The notes: a model not told the origin generated them from the letters alone. DNA of 64,000 bases from Aurantiacibacter atlanticus (GCF_001077815.2 NZ_CP011310.1:806001-870000), one strand, 5' to 3'; shown: positions 27,661-37,182, counted from the first letter of the stretch. Program-made: numbers and translations.

Positions 27661-28326
27661 ATGAAGCTCATCATTGGAAATAAGAACTATTCGAGCTGGT
27701 CATTGCGTGGCTGGCTTGCGGCCAAGCAAAGCGGTCTGCATTTCGAGGAATTGACCGTCAATATCGACGGTGATGATTGGCAGGCGATGAAGCGTGAAAA
27801 GGGCGAATTCGTCCCATCCGCCGGCAAAGTCCCTGTTCTGTGGGACGGTGACATCGTGGTGTGGGACAGCCTCGCCATTCTTGAATATCTGGGCGACAAG
27901 GTCGGCCGTGACCGGTTCTGGCCAAAGCCCGATGGTGCACGCGGCATGGCACGGTCGATGGTGGCGGAAATGCATACCTCGTACCTCTCGCTGCGCCGCA
28001 ATTGTCCGGTCAATATCCGCGGCCGCATCGCTGTTGACCTTAGCGATGAAACGAAAGCGGACATTGTGCGCATTCTTGGCCTGTGGGCAGAAGCGCGCGC
28101 GCGTTTCGGCACTGGCGGACCCTTTCTTTTCGGCACTTTCTGCGCTGCCGACATCTTTTATGCCCCGGTGGTCAGCCGGTTTATCACCTATGGTATTGGC
28201 GTGCCCGGTTTTGCAGAGGCCTATATGCAGGCTATGTGGGAGCATGCCTGGATGCAGGAATGGGTCGAGGCCGCGTCTGCAGAAGAATGGACAATTTCGC
28301 AATTTGAAGTGGGCGACAAGGCCTAG
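27661..28326 (+). CDS. Glutathione S-transferase family protein
   Basis: 221 residues with the thioredoxin-fold N-terminal domain: MKLIIGNKNYSSWSLRGWLAAKQSG carries the likely catalytic Ser cluster (residues 11-12, 14), KVPVLWDGDIVVWDSLAILEYL supplies the cis-Pro and the Asp-Ser glutathione-binding pair. The C-terminal helical domain follows (LGLWAEARARFG, FLFGTFCAADIFYAPV). This layout resembles GSTs using Ser rather than Tyr. Substrate unknown. It lies upstream of dapE with 72 bp between them. Confidence 0.88.
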   Translation: MKLIIGNKNYSSWSLRGWLAAKQSGLHFEELTVNIDGDDWQAMKREKGEFVPSAGKVPVLWDGDIVVWDSLAILEYLGDKVGRDRFWPKPDGARGMARSMVAEMHTSYLSLRRNCPVNIRGRIAVDLSDETKADIVRILGLWAEARARFGTGGPFLFGTFCAADIFYAPVVSRFITYGIGVPGFAEAYMQAMWEHAWMQEWVEAASAEEWTISQFEVGDKA

Positions 28327-28398
28327 TCGCAGGCCTGGAGATGCTTGGGCACTAGCCGTGGCTGGAAACTGCCTTTGTGCTGGGCTATCGCAGCGGTA

Positions 28399-29547
28399 AT
28401 GACACAATCAGACAATGCCCTGGATCTCGCCCGCCATCTCATTGCCTGTGAAAGTGTGACGCCTGCACGCGGGCCGGTGTTCGACATGCTCGAACAGATG
28501 CTCACTCCGCTTGGTTTCGATGTGCACCGCTTCATCCGTGGCGAAGGGCCCGAGGGCAGCGAGGAAGAGGCGGTCGAAAACCTTTACGCCATCCGCCGTG
28601 GACCGGCAGGATCGCACCATTTCGCCTTTGCCGGCCATGTCGACGTGGTGCCGCCGGGTGAAGGCTGGGCGAGCGGGGCTTTCACGCCTGAAATTCGGGG
28701 CGACCTGCTGTATGGGCGCGGCGCCGTGGACATGAAGGGTGCGATTGCCTGCATGGTGGCCGCAATTGCTGATATTCCCGCAGAGGCAGGTTCGATCAGC
28801 TTCATCATTACAGGCGATGAAGAAGGACCGGCCTTGCACGGCACGCGCGCGCTGATTAATCTGATGCGCGAACGTGGCGATATTCCCGGCGTTATCCTTG
28901 TAGGGGAACCTACCAGCGTCAACCGTCTGGGAGACATGATGAAGATCGGGCGCCGCGGATCTATCAATATCTGGCTGGATGTTGGCGGCGTGCAAGGCCA
29001 CGTCGCCTATCCACATCTGGCTGACAATCCACTGCCCAAACTCATTGCTATCCTCGGCGAACTCGATGCACTGGTGCTCGACGAGGGTACCCAGTGGTTC
29101 CAGCCCAGCAATCTGGAGATAACCGAGATCGACGTGCCCAACCGCGCGCATAATGTGATACCTGGACAGGCGAAAGCGCGTATTTCGATCCGGTTCAACG
29201 ATCTGCATTCGGGTGCTTCCCTGTCCGAGAAAGTCACCGCTATTGCCGAAAAGCACGGCGGGCGTGCGCGTCCGGTTATCAGCGGAGAACCGTTCCTGAC
29301 GCCGCCGGGCGTATTTTCGAAGATCATTGCAGATGCAGTAAAGGCGGAAACGGGCGCGGCGCCCGAGGCATCCACCACTGGTGGCACATCGGATGCCCGC
29401 TTCCTGAAAGACATTGCCCCGGTAATCGAATTCGGCCTGGTTAACGCGACCATGCACAAAACAGACGAGGCGGTGGCCATTGCCGATCTCGATACGCTAA
29501 GCCGCATATACAGGCGCGTCGTGCTTGCGACATTTGCCGAAGACTGA
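28399..29547 (+). CDS. dapE: Succinyl-diaminopimelate desuccinylase
   Basis: 382 residues from ATG 28399. M20 family di-zinc amidase releasing LL-diaminopimelate from its N-succinyl form for lysine and peptidoglycan synthesis. Motifs: AFAGHVDVVPPG (zinc His/Asp), GRGAVDMKGAIACMVAA, ITGDEEGPALHGT (catalytic Glu pair), VGEPTS, and TTGGTSDARFLKDIAPVIEFGLVNATMHKTDE near the end. Together with dapB at 33998-34750 it represents the succinylase pathway, though the two are not in one operon. The symporter follows 18 bp on. Confidence 0.96.
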   Translation: MTQSDNALDLARHLIACESVTPARGPVFDMLEQMLTPLGFDVHRFIRGEGPEGSEEEAVENLYAIRRGPAGSHHFAFAGHVDVVPPGEGWASGAFTPEIRGDLLYGRGAVDMKGAIACMVAAIADIPAEAGSISFIITGDEEGPALHGTRALINLMRERGDIPGVILVGEPTSVNRLGDMMKIGRRGSINIWLDVGGVQGHVAYPHLADNPLPKLIAILGELDALVLDEGTQWFQPSNLEITEIDVPNRAHNVIPGQAKARISIRFNDLHSGASLSEKVTAIAEKHGGRARPVISGEPFLTPPGVFSKIIADAVKAETGAAPEASTTGGTSDARFLKDIAPVIEFGLVNATMHKTDEAVAIADLDTLSRIYRRVVLATFAED

Positions 29548-29565
29548 CCGAAGGATAACGCGCGC

Positions 29566-30813
29566 ATGTTGAAAGCCTGGTTCGCAATTCCCCTGTGGCA
29601 GCGCGTGGTCGCAGCCTTGTTACTTGGCGTGGTGCTCGGCCTGTTCTGGGGCCCGGAAGCCGAAAGCATAAAGTGGATCGGCGATTTCTTCATCAAGGCG
29701 ATCAAGATGCTGGTCGTGCCGCTGATTTTCTTCAGCCTTGTATCCGGCGTCGCGGCGATCGGCGATTTGCGCAAACTGGGCGCAGTTGGCGGACGCGCCA
29801 TTCTCCTTTTCGTGGTGACTGGCCAGATCTCTGTCTGGCTGGGTCTGGCGCTGGGAACCGGCGCGGTTAATCTGGGGCTGTTCCCTTCACGCGAAGCGCT
29901 TGGCACGCCTGAAGTGGCAACGCCTGAACCCAATGAAACCACGCCGGTCGACATGATCCTTTCGATTGTGCCCGATAGCCCGGTGCAGGTGATGGCAGAT
30001 GTCGCCGTGCTGCCACTGATCGTGTTTTCCCTGCTGCTGGGGATCGGCATCCTGATGGCCAAGGAGGACGGCCTGCCAGTCCAGAAGGTATTCGATAGCG
30101 GCGCAATCATCATGCAGAAGGTGACGATGATCGTGATGGAACTGACCCCCTTTGGCGTCTTTGCGCTGATGGCTTGGGTTTCAGGGACGCTGGGCGTGGA
30201 TGCGCTGAAGGCGTTGAGCTGGCTGGTCCTGCTTAATTATACGGGCTGCCTGCTGATCATTTTGGTCATGTATTCCGCGATGATCAAATTCCTCGCCAAA
30301 TTGCCGGTCGTGGATTTCTTCCGCGGAATTGTGGATGCCATTGCGGTCAGCTATTCCACGGCCAGTTCCAATGCGACGCTGCCTGTCACTCTGCGTTGTG
30401 CGGAACGCAATCTGGGGGTCAGAAACTCGGTTGCCGCCTTTGTGATTTCGCTTGGGGCGACGATCAACATGAATGGCACGGCCATGTATCTTGGCCTTGC
30501 CACATTGTTCGGAGCGCAAATTTTCGGGGTGGATCTGAGCTGGGGCCAGTATTTCCTCATCTCAATCCTTGCGACCTTGGGAGCCATCGGCGCGGCGGGC
30601 ATTCCCGGCGCGGGCCTGATCATGATGGCACTGGTGTTCGGCGCGGTTGGCGTGCCCCTGGAAACCATAGCCTTTGTGGCTGGCGTCGACCGGATTATGG
30701 ATATGATGCGGACCACAACGAATGTCAGCGGCGATGCAGCCGTGGCGACGACGGTGGCGAGCATGACAGGCGATATTGATCGCGAGGAAATGATCAGCGC
30801 AGACGATGTGTAA
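29566..30813 (+). CDS. Dicarboxylate/amino acid:cation symporter (DAACS family)
   Basis: 415-residue inner-membrane secondary transporter. The family fingerprint is SYSTASSNATLPVTLRCAERNLGV followed by SLGATINMNGTAMYLGLATLF, and the last helix region carries GVDRIMDMMRTTTNVSGDAAVAT. This matches GltP/GltT/DctA-type carriers importing glutamate, aspartate or C4-dicarboxylates with Na+ or H+. The start ATG 29566 is 18 bp after dapE, so co-transcription is likely. Substrate cannot be fixed from sequence. Confidence 0.93.
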   Translation: MLKAWFAIPLWQRVVAALLLGVVLGLFWGPEAESIKWIGDFFIKAIKMLVVPLIFFSLVSGVAAIGDLRKLGAVGGRAILLFVVTGQISVWLGLALGTGAVNLGLFPSREALGTPEVATPEPNETTPVDMILSIVPDSPVQVMADVAVLPLIVFSLLLGIGILMAKEDGLPVQKVFDSGAIIMQKVTMIVMELTPFGVFALMAWVSGTLGVDALKALSWLVLLNYTGCLLIILVMYSAMIKFLAKLPVVDFFRGIVDAIAVSYSTASSNATLPVTLRCAERNLGVRNSVAAFVISLGATINMNGTAMYLGLATLFGAQIFGVDLSWGQYFLISILATLGAIGAAGIPGAGLIMMALVFGAVGVPLETIAFVAGVDRIMDMMRTTTNVSGDAAVATTVASMTGDIDREEMISADDV

Positions 30814-30843
30814 AGCGCGCATGCAGCCAAGAAGGAAAAATGT

Positions 30844-31347
30844 ATGAAGTTCTTCATCATCGGTGCAGCTGTCATGGGACTTGGCACCCCCATGTCTTCA
30901 CCCGCCTTTAGCCAGAACGCGCAGCACGAAGCGGAGGATGCAATCGCGCAGCAAGCCGTGGTGGAGCAATTTTATGATGCCTTCGGTACAGGTGACATGG
31001 CCACGATTGCTGCATTGCTGAGCGATGATGTAGAATGGGTTGAGGCTGAGGGCGGTCCCTATGATGCGGACAATCCCTATATTGGCCTGGTGGAACTTGG
31101 CAGCGGCGTATTCGGCCCTATCGCTGAGGTTTACGGTGATTTCGCCGCGACGCCGCTACGCTTTACCTCCCAGGATAATCGCGTGGTGGTAGAAGGTCGT
31201 TATACGGGCACACATGGCGAAACGGGCGAATTGCTTGATGCGCAATTCGTCCATGTCTTCACCGTCGAGGGGGAGCGGATCGTGGCCATGCAGCAATATA
31301 CTGATACATATCAATGGCGGCGTCTGGCAGGCACGTTGAACGATTGA
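30844..31347 (+). CDS. Secreted SnoaL-like / NTF2-fold protein
   Basis: 167 residues with a signal peptide (MKFFIIGAAVMGLGTPMSSPAFS). The mature part has the SnoaL-like cone-fold pattern: VVEQFYDAFGTGDMATIAALLSDDVEWVE, NPYIGLVELGSGVFGPI, and VHVFTVEGERIVAMQQYTDTYQW. The fold serves isomerases, hydrolases and binding proteins, so the role stays open. Start ATG 30844 is 30 bp behind the symporter, with AAGAAGGAAAA just upstream. Confidence 0.75.
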   Translation: MKFFIIGAAVMGLGTPMSSPAFSQNAQHEAEDAIAQQAVVEQFYDAFGTGDMATIAALLSDDVEWVEAEGGPYDADNPYIGLVELGSGVFGPIAEVYGDFAATPLRFTSQDNRVVVEGRYTGTHGETGELLDAQFVHVFTVEGERIVAMQQYTDTYQWRRLAGTLND

Positions 31348-31351
31348 TCTG

Positions 31352-31383
31352 CAAATAGCCGCGGCCATGCCCGCAACTATTTG
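31352..31383. terminator. Possible bidirectional terminator hairpin
   Basis: CAAATAG (31352-31358) pairs with CTATTTG (31377-31383), with further GC pairing possible inside. It lies between the convergent SnoaL-like and nth genes. There is no long T tract. Confidence 0.45.
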
Positions 31384-31431
31384 ACGAAATTCCAGATGGT
31401 GCCGTGCCGCCCGTTGACCGCTAAGGCGGCT

Positions 31432-32082
31432 TCAGCGCGCTTTCGGCTTTTTCAGCACCTTGTTCCGGTAACTGCACAGATCGACCAGCCCGCAGCGCCA
31501 GCATTCCGGCGTGCGTGCCTTGCAGACATAGCGGCCGTGCAGGATCAACCAGTGGTGTGCATGCAGCCGGAAGGGTTGGGGGACACGCTTCTCCAGCTTT
31601 GCCTCGACCGCTTCTGGTGTCTTGCCTTTGGCAAGGCCGGTGCGATTGCCCACGCGCAGAATGTGGGTGTCGACTGCAAAGGTTTCCTGCCCGAACCAGC
31701 AATTGAGCACCACGTTGGCGGTTTTGCGGCCCACGCCGGGCAATCGCACGAGGTCCTCGCGCGTGTCAGGCACCTTGCTGCCATATTCGTCCACCAGCAG
31801 CTGGCTTAGCGCGATGACGTTCTTCGCCTTGGAATTGAACAGGCCGATGGTCTTGATGTGTTCGCGCAGGCCCTCTTCTCCCAGATCTATCATCTGCTGC
31901 GGCGTTTCTACCTTGGCAAACAAAGCGCGGGTTGCCTTGTTGACCCCGACATCGGTCGCTTGTGCCGAGAGCGCCACGGCGACGACAAGCTGATAGCAAT
32001 TGCCATATCCCAACTCCGTTTCAGGGGCTGGATTATCCTCTGCCAATCGGCGGAAGAATTCGAAAATCTGGTCTTTGTTCAT
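31432..32082 (-). CDS. nth: Endonuclease III
   Basis: 216-residue DNA glycosylase/AP lyase for oxidised pyrimidines in base-excision repair. The start ATG 32082 gives MNKDQIFEFFRRLAEDNP. HhH motif LPGVGRKTANVVLN carries the catalytic Lys, VDTHILRVGNRTG the catalytic Asp. The 4Fe-4S cluster site is C-x6-C-x2-C-x5-C in CKARTPECWRCGLVDLC. Upstream, on the same strand, the ZIP transporter ends 5 bp before. Confidence 0.97.
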   Translation of the reverse strand: MNKDQIFEFFRRLAEDNPAPETELGYGNCYQLVVAVALSAQATDVGVNKATRALFAKVETPQQMIDLGEEGLREHIKTIGLFNSKAKNVIALSQLLVDEYGSKVPDTREDLVRLPGVGRKTANVVLNCWFGQETFAVDTHILRVGNRTGLAKGKTPEAVEAKLEKRVPQPFRLHAHHWLILHGRYVCKARTPECWRCGLVDLCSYRNKVLKKPKAR

Positions 32083-32087
32083 GATAT

Positions 32088-32807
32088 TTACCCTGTGAGC
32101 CCGAAGCCGATCAGTGCCACGGCAAAGCCCACCACGGCGCCAAATGCGGGTGCCCATTCGCCATTCCCATGCGCCTCCGGGGCGACATCGTCGAATACGA
32201 GGTAGATAATCCCGCCTGCACAAAAGGTCATGATGGTGCCCAGAACTGTGCTTTGCATGGCGAAAAAGGAATATCCAAGCAGCGCGGCGACAGGGCCGAT
32301 TACAATGGCCAGCGCCATGATACGCAAGATATGATGACGCACGAAGCCTTCATGGGCTTTGCGCACTTCGACATAGGCTCCGAACCCTTCTGGCAGGTTT
32401 TGCGCAACGAGGATTACCGTCAGGAAGATCGCCATGGGCAGATTACTGCCGATCACTGCGCCGACCACGATAGCTTCGGGGATAAAGTCCAGATTGAGCG
32501 CGACCAGCTGGCTGACCGGCGTGCCCGTGCTGTGAAGCCATTTGTCCAGGAGAAGAAACGCCAGGCCCCCCAGCACAAAGCTTGCTGCGCCAAGCCATAG
32601 CGGTTGCGTTTCAATGCCATGCGGGACCAGAACCAGCCCGACCGCACCGATCAGCGCGCCGCCGCCAAAGGCAGTAATACCGCGCTTCGCCTCTCCGGAC
32701 AGGGAACCGCCACCACGCTCATCGAGATACCCCAGCCAAGCGCCTGCATAGGCTGCGCTGCCTCCAATAGCGCCAAACAGCGTCGCCAGCACAGCTGTCT
32801 GCATCAC
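32088..32807 (-). CDS. ZIP-family metal transporter
   Basis: 239-residue inner-membrane protein with about seven hydrophobic segments. ZIP motifs: the metal-binding helix LDFIPEAIVVGAVIGSNLP and the following VAQNLPEGFGAYVE; near the C-terminus FDDVAPEAHGNGEWAP recalls the His-rich segment. Members carry zinc or other divalent metals into the cytoplasm. It sits in a tight row with the M48 protease (4-bp overlap) and nth (5 bp), both metal-dependent (Zn, FeS), but a functional link is inference. Confidence 0.82.
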   Translation of the reverse strand: MMQTAVLATLFGAIGGSAAYAGAWLGYLDERGGGSLSGEAKRGITAFGGGALIGAVGLVLVPHGIETQPLWLGAASFVLGGLAFLLLDKWLHSTGTPVSQLVALNLDFIPEAIVVGAVIGSNLPMAIFLTVILVAQNLPEGFGAYVEVRKAHEGFVRHHILRIMALAIVIGPVAALLGYSFFAMQSTVLGTIMTFCAGGIIYLVFDDVAPEAHGNGEWAPAFGAVVGFAVALIGFGLTG

Positions 32808-33973
32808 TCGGCGCTACTCGTGGTGTTAGCCGCCTTCCATTCCATCGCTGCGCGAACGCGGCTTTCTACGGAGGGGTGAGTGTAGAAAATCGCCTGCTCC
32901 AGCGGCCCTGCCAGCGGATAGCGATATTCAGCGGTCTTGATGAGCGCCCCTGCCAAGCCATCGGGCAGGCCGACCGTTTCCAGCGAATAGGCGTCCGCCT
33001 CACTTTCGCTAATGCGCGTCAGAGTATTTGTGATCGGCTGGGCAAGAGTGAACAACAGGCCCAGCACGAAGGCAAATACCGGCACGCCGCGTATGTCCTC
33101 AAGCGGCGCATCAGTGCCAAAGCGCCGCGCAAACCACGGATACAGGCGCGCCGTCAGCCAGAAAATCGCAATCGCGAGCATGCTCAACACGGCGAGCGCG
33201 CGCCATATATGGCCAAGCATGTAATGGCCGATTTCGTGCCCAGTCACCGCCTTGACCTCATCCAGCGAAGCGTCGCCCATCGCCACGTCGGATATGGCAA
33301 TGCGGGCGTTGCTGCCCACGCCCGAAACATTGGCGGTGAGATTGTTGGACTGGCGCGATCCGTCATACATGAAGACGCGATCCTGAGGGACGCCTGCCTC
33401 TGTCGCGAGTGCCAGCACTGCATCACGCACATCGCTATCGGGGATGGGTTCATACTGGTTGAACAGTGGCTCTATCAGCACTGGCGAAAGCAGCAGAAGA
33501 AAGGCCGCGCCGCCCGCCACCAACGCCCCGCTCCATGCCCACCACAGCCGCCCCGTCTTGCGGATGAGCCAATAAATGCCGAGCAGCAGAAGCGCCCCGA
33601 TTACTATGGTCAGAACGATGCCAATGGCGCCCTGCGCGAGAAAATCGCCAAGCGGCTGGTTGGTGCGGCCATACTGCACTTCACGCCACCATTCCTCATA
33701 TATCGTATAGGGCAGCAGCAGCAGGCTATCGACCGTGATGAATACCGCGGCCAAAAGGAAGTTGCGTAGCGCCACGGACCGCCGCGCCAGTTTCCCCGCT
33801 ACAAGGTCAAGAATGCCGCTGCGCACGATGATCCATGTGACGAGCACAGAAACCAGCAGGCCGGCAAGGATCAGCCAGTGATTGCCCGTGGTGTAATCAC
33901 GTGCCAGCTCCAGTTCCTCACGGCTCAGCGTATCGATATAGGCCTGGGTGGCGGTCTGCGGGTCGAGTGCCAT
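32804..33973 (-). CDS. M48-family (Ste24/CAAX protease 1-like) metalloprotease
   Basis: 389-residue polytopic membrane zinc protease. Zinc motif HEIGH is at 246-250 in VKAVTGHEIGHYMLGH, with the third ligand Glu in SESEADAYS (about 323-330). Hydrophobic helices lie at about 32-52, 70-90, 115-138, 150-170, 258-275 and 298-312, matching the Ste24 chamber type. The N-terminal KxTGNHW-type region and YDGSRQSNNLTANVSGVG before the zinc helix are typical. Prenylated CAAX substrates are not expected in bacteria, so quality control of membrane proteins is more likely. Confidence 0.92.
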   Translation of the reverse strand: MALDPQTATQAYIDTLSREELELARDYTTGNHWLILAGLLVSVLVTWIIVRSGILDLVAGKLARRSVALRNFLLAAVFITVDSLLLLPYTIYEEWWREVQYGRTNQPLGDFLAQGAIGIVLTIVIGALLLLGIYWLIRKTGRLWWAWSGALVAGGAAFLLLLSPVLIEPLFNQYEPIPDSDVRDAVLALATEAGVPQDRVFMYDGSRQSNNLTANVSGVGSNARIAISDVAMGDASLDEVKAVTGHEIGHYMLGHIWRALAVLSMLAIAIFWLTARLYPWFARRFGTDAPLEDIRGVPVFAFVLGLLFTLAQPITNTLTRISESEADAYSLETVGLPDGLAGALIKTAEYRYPLAGPLEQAIFYTHPSVESRVRAAMEWKAANTTSSAE

Positions 33974-33997
33974 GCGTGTTCCCCTCCCGTGATCGGG

Positions 33998-34750
33998 CTA
34001 ATCGAGACCGAGCACGTCCTTCATCGAATAACGCCCTGCAGGCTTGCCGATAAGCCACGTCGCGCCCTGCACTGCGCCGCGCGCAAATATAGAGCGATCT
34101 TCCGCGTTGTGCGACAGGGTTATGCGTTCCTGTGATCCAGCGAAGATCACCGAATGATCACCAGCCACCGTTCCGCCGCGCAAGGCGGCAAAGCCGATTG
34201 CACCGTCCTGCCGCGCGCCCGTATGTCCGTCACGCCCGCTTTCGCTATGCCCTGTCAGATCAATGCCCCGCGCGGCCGCAGCCGCTTCACCCAGCAGCAG
34301 CGCCGTGCCCGATGGCGCGTCCATTTTCATGCGGTGATGCATTTCGAGAATTTCGATATCCCATTCCGGGCCAAGTTTGGTCGCCGCCTGGCCCACCAGA
34401 TGAGCTAGCAGGTTGACGCCAAGCGAGGTATTGCCCGTTTGCAGCACAGGGATATCCTGTGCGGCATCGGCAATTTCGCCCAGCTCCATTTCACTAAGGC
34501 CGGTGGTGCCGATAAGAATCGGAATATTCTCGCCCCGCGCGGCGCGCAGATTGTTCTCGATCGCCTGCGGTGCAGAAAAATCAACCAGCACATCGCTTTG
34601 TGCAGCAAGTTCGAAAGCCTGTTCACCCCTGCCAACGCCGCCTACCAGGCCATGTTTGCTGGTTGCCAGCACTTTGGCGATGGCCTGTCCCATACGCCCT
34701 TCAATCCCGATGATCCCAATTTTCGCCACACTCGACCCCGTGTCTGCCAA
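33998..34750 (-). CDS. dapB: 4-hydroxy-tetrahydrodipicolinate reductase
   Basis: 250 residues; NAD(P)H-dependent step of the diaminopimelate/lysine pathway. The Rossmann motif is IGIIGIEGRMGQAIA, the central region VLVDFSAPQAIENNL and GTTGLSEMELG, and the catalytic segment EILEMHHRMKMDAPSGTALLLGE with the His pair and Lys. The C-terminus RGAVQGATWLIGKPAGRYSMKDVLGL is full length. It is 24 bp upstream of the M48 gene on the same strand. Confidence 0.97.
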   Translation of the reverse strand: MADTGSSVAKIGIIGIEGRMGQAIAKVLATSKHGLVGGVGRGEQAFELAAQSDVLVDFSAPQAIENNLRAARGENIPILIGTTGLSEMELGEIADAAQDIPVLQTGNTSLGVNLLAHLVGQAATKLGPEWDIEILEMHHRMKMDAPSGTALLLGEAAAAARGIDLTGHSESGRDGHTGARQDGAIGFAALRGGTVAGDHSVIFAGSQERITLSHNAEDRSIFARGAVQGATWLIGKPAGRYSMKDVLGLD

Positions 34751-34846
34751 GGCCTGTTGATCGGCCGCTCTTTCTTCTAGCGAGGTGTAGAATTAAGGAC
34801 AGCCTTTCGACAAGTTCGGGCCACATGAAATGGGGAGAGTGCCATT

Positions 34847-35539
34847 TTGCAGAACATCGTCATCCTGACAGGCGCGGGCATCAGCGCGGAGAGCGGTCTG
34901 AAAACCTTTCGTGCCGAAGATGGCTTGTGGGAAAACCATCCGGTGGAGGAGGTCGCCACGCCCGAAGGCTTCGCGCGAGACCCTGATCTCGTCCAGCGCT
35001 TCTATGACGAACGGCGAATGCGAGTGCTCGCCGCGCAGCCCAATCCCGCACATGAAGCGCTTGGCAGGCTGGAACGTGAATTGGGCGACCGGCTGCTGAT
35101 CGTCACGCAGAATATCGACGATCTGCACGAAAGGGGCGGGGCGGGCAGGGTGCTGCACATGCATGGAGAAGTGCTGTCTGCATGGTGCCAGAGGTGCGAT
35201 GCCCGCCATCGCTGGGAGCGCAGCTTGCGCGATGGCCCGTCCTGCCCTTCATGCGAAATGGTATCGCTGCGTCCGGATATCGTTTGGTTTGGTGAAATGC
35301 CCTACCAGATGGGTCGAATTTTTGGTGCGCTGGAACAGGCGGATCTGTTTGTCAGCATCGGTACCAGCGGCGCGGTCTATCCTGCCGCAGCTTTTGTGCA
35401 ACATGCACGGGATGCCCGCGCGCGGACCCTTGAACTCAATCTGGAACGCAGCGCCGGTTCTGCCTTGTTTGACGAGACCCGCCTTGGGCCTGCCAGCAAA
35501 TTGGTGCCGCAATTCGTCCAGGACATGCTGGCAGCTTGA
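34847..35539 (+). CDS. cobB: NAD-dependent protein deacylase (sirtuin)
   Basis: 230-residue class III sirtuin removing acetyl or succinyl groups from lysine with NAD+. Starting at TTG 34847 behind GGGGAGAG it reads QNIVILTGAGISAESGLKTFR, with GAGISAESG for NAD, TQNIDDLHERGG, the catalytic MHGEV, zinc Cys pairs CQRC and CPSC, and PDIVWFGEMPY. Next to GISAESGLKTFR the residues lack an N-terminal extension, as in short CobB. It is divergent from dapB across 96 bp. Confidence 0.95.
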   Translation: MQNIVILTGAGISAESGLKTFRAEDGLWENHPVEEVATPEGFARDPDLVQRFYDERRMRVLAAQPNPAHEALGRLERELGDRLLIVTQNIDDLHERGGAGRVLHMHGEVLSAWCQRCDARHRWERSLRDGPSCPSCEMVSLRPDIVWFGEMPYQMGRIFGALEQADLFVSIGTSGAVYPAAAFVQHARDARARTLELNLERSAGSALFDETRLGPASKLVPQFVQDMLAA

Positions 35540-35575
35540 TCCCCCTCGCGCCGCCAGCATTCCGGACGAATTTTG

Positions 35576-36037
35576 TTATTGCGTCATCTCGATTTCGCGC
35601 AGCAGATACGTGCCCTGGATTTCGCGAATTTCATTGTAGAGAGTGACGACCGTTTCATTGGAGCTGTCCATGTTCGCCTCACCCCAGGCCTGCATGAATT
35701 CATCATACCGGGCGCGTGATGGCTGCATGTTTTCACCGGGAAAGGTGATTACCAGCATCATGTGAAATACGCCCTCGGCTGGGGCCATATTGGCATAAAT
35801 GCCGTAATCTTCGATATGGCCAAGTTCCTTGGCAATTTCATTCGCGGCCACCCATGTCTGGTTCAGCCCTTCGAGATAGCGGTCCCACTGGCCTGGCTCG
35901 ACACGCACCGTGGTCAATTCCGTTACCGAGTCGGAATATTCGTAATCCTCATATTCAGTTACCTGGGCCGTGGCCGGAGCCGCAGAAACACCAGCCGCCA
36001 GTGCGAATGCAAGGCTTCCAATCATCAAGTTTTTCAT
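35576..36037 (-). CDS. Secreted protein of unknown function
   Basis: 153 residues with a signal peptide (MKNLMIGSLAFALAAGVSAAPATAQ). The mature part begins with acidic/Tyr-rich TEYEDYEYSDSVTELTTVRV, then EPGQWDRYLEGLNQTWVAANEIAKELGHIEDYGIYANMAP and FHMMLVITFPG, a pattern that recalls a dimeric alpha-beta barrel, but I cannot name the family. No cysteines are evident in the mature part. Single gene, convergent with the sirtuin at 36 bp. Confidence 0.7.
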   Translation of the reverse strand: MKNLMIGSLAFALAAGVSAAPATAQVTEYEDYEYSDSVTELTTVRVEPGQWDRYLEGLNQTWVAANEIAKELGHIEDYGIYANMAPAEGVFHMMLVITFPGENMQPSRARYDEFMQAWGEANMDSSNETVVTLYNEIREIQGTYLLREIEMTQ

Positions 36038-36166
36038 AGTCTTCCCCCATTGTTAAACGGCACGCCATCAAGGACGTGCTTCATCCGCGGGGACGGGCGA
36101 CCCTCTCCGTAGAGATTTAGGATGCCCCTTTGGTGGAATTGAAGCTCTGACAATTTGGTTGCAAAG

Positions 36167-36973
36167 TCAATCAACCATGGTTTGGCCGCACGTGCGGCAC
36201 GCGGGATCCTTGGCGATGTTGAGTGTGCGCATGCCCGGCTTGAGGCCATCCATCAGGTGCAATTTTCCCCAGCCGAGACTGCCCCAATCGTCCATCGGCG
36301 TGCCATTCGCATTGACCAGAATACGCACCGCCTGCATCGCCGCAAGGCTTCCGACCCAGCCGACCATCGCGCCCAGCACGCCATCTTCTGCACAGGTGTC
36401 GCAATCCTCTGCATCGAAGGCATCGCCCACAAAGCACCTGTAACAGGGCTGGTCGGGCAAATGTCCAGCAAAGGCGGCGACCTGCCCCTGAAAGCGTCCG
36501 ACGGCGGCAGAAAGCAGCGGCACATCAGATGCGACGCAGGCATCGGATACGGCGAGGCGCGTCGCAAAATTGTCCGTTCCATCCAGCACCAGATCCGCCC
36601 CGCCAAGCAGATTGGCGGCATTGGCGGACGTGATGCGCGCATCGTGGATCGCAACGTCCAGACGATCATCAAAATTGGCCAGCCAGCGCCGCGCTGACAC
36701 GGCCTTGCCATGGCCGATATCGCGGGTGGTGTAGATTGTCTGGCGCTGAAGATTGCTCGCTGAAACCTTGTCGTCATCCACCAGCGTCAATCGCCCGATG
36801 CCGGCGCCGGCCAGATATTGCAGCGCAGGCGCGCCAATGCCGCCAAGGCCCATCATCACGACATGCGCCCGAGACAATGCGGCTTGCCCCGCTCCGCCAA
36901 TTTCAGGCAGCACGATATGGCGCGCATAACGATCGAGCCGGTCGGCGGAAAGTGGGTGAGGGTGATCAGTCAT
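36167..36973 (-). CDS. moeB: HesA/MoeB/ThiF-family adenylyltransferase
   Basis: 268 residues from ATG 36973. E1-like enzyme that adenylates the C-terminus of a ubiquitin-like sulfur carrier (MoaD or ThiS). N-terminal DRYARHIVLPEIGGAGQAAL is the family start; the ATP site is VMMGLGGIGAPALQYLAGAGIG with DDDKVSASNLQRQ; DGTDNFATR follows. The zinc Cys pairs are CYRC and CRTC, and CDTCAEDGVLGAMVG carries the likely catalytic Cys. No rhodanese domain is attached. The carrier protein is not in this window, so MoeB versus ThiF is open. Confidence 0.88.
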   Translation of the reverse strand: MTDHPHPLSADRLDRYARHIVLPEIGGAGQAALSRAHVVMMGLGGIGAPALQYLAGAGIGRLTLVDDDKVSASNLQRQTIYTTRDIGHGKAVSARRWLANFDDRLDVAIHDARITSANAANLLGGADLVLDGTDNFATRLAVSDACVASDVPLLSAAVGRFQGQVAAFAGHLPDQPCYRCFVGDAFDAEDCDTCAEDGVLGAMVGWVGSLAAMQAVRILVNANGTPMDDWGSLGWGKLHLMDGLKPGMRTLNIAKDPACRTCGQTMVD

Positions 36974-37182
36974 CGCCGCACACCTAATGGCAAATGCGCA
37001 TTGGTAAAGCGGTGGATTGGCTGTCCTACAGGCTGTGGATCGTGGCAGCGGCTCTCCGATCATCTCCCGGCCTGTCCAAAACCTGTTTCTGCAGTTTTTT
37101 CCCTGTAATGTGTCCCCCTGCAAGGATTGCATGCAACATCCTGATAAATATATGAAAAATGGTAGGTTGGCGGGGTAACACG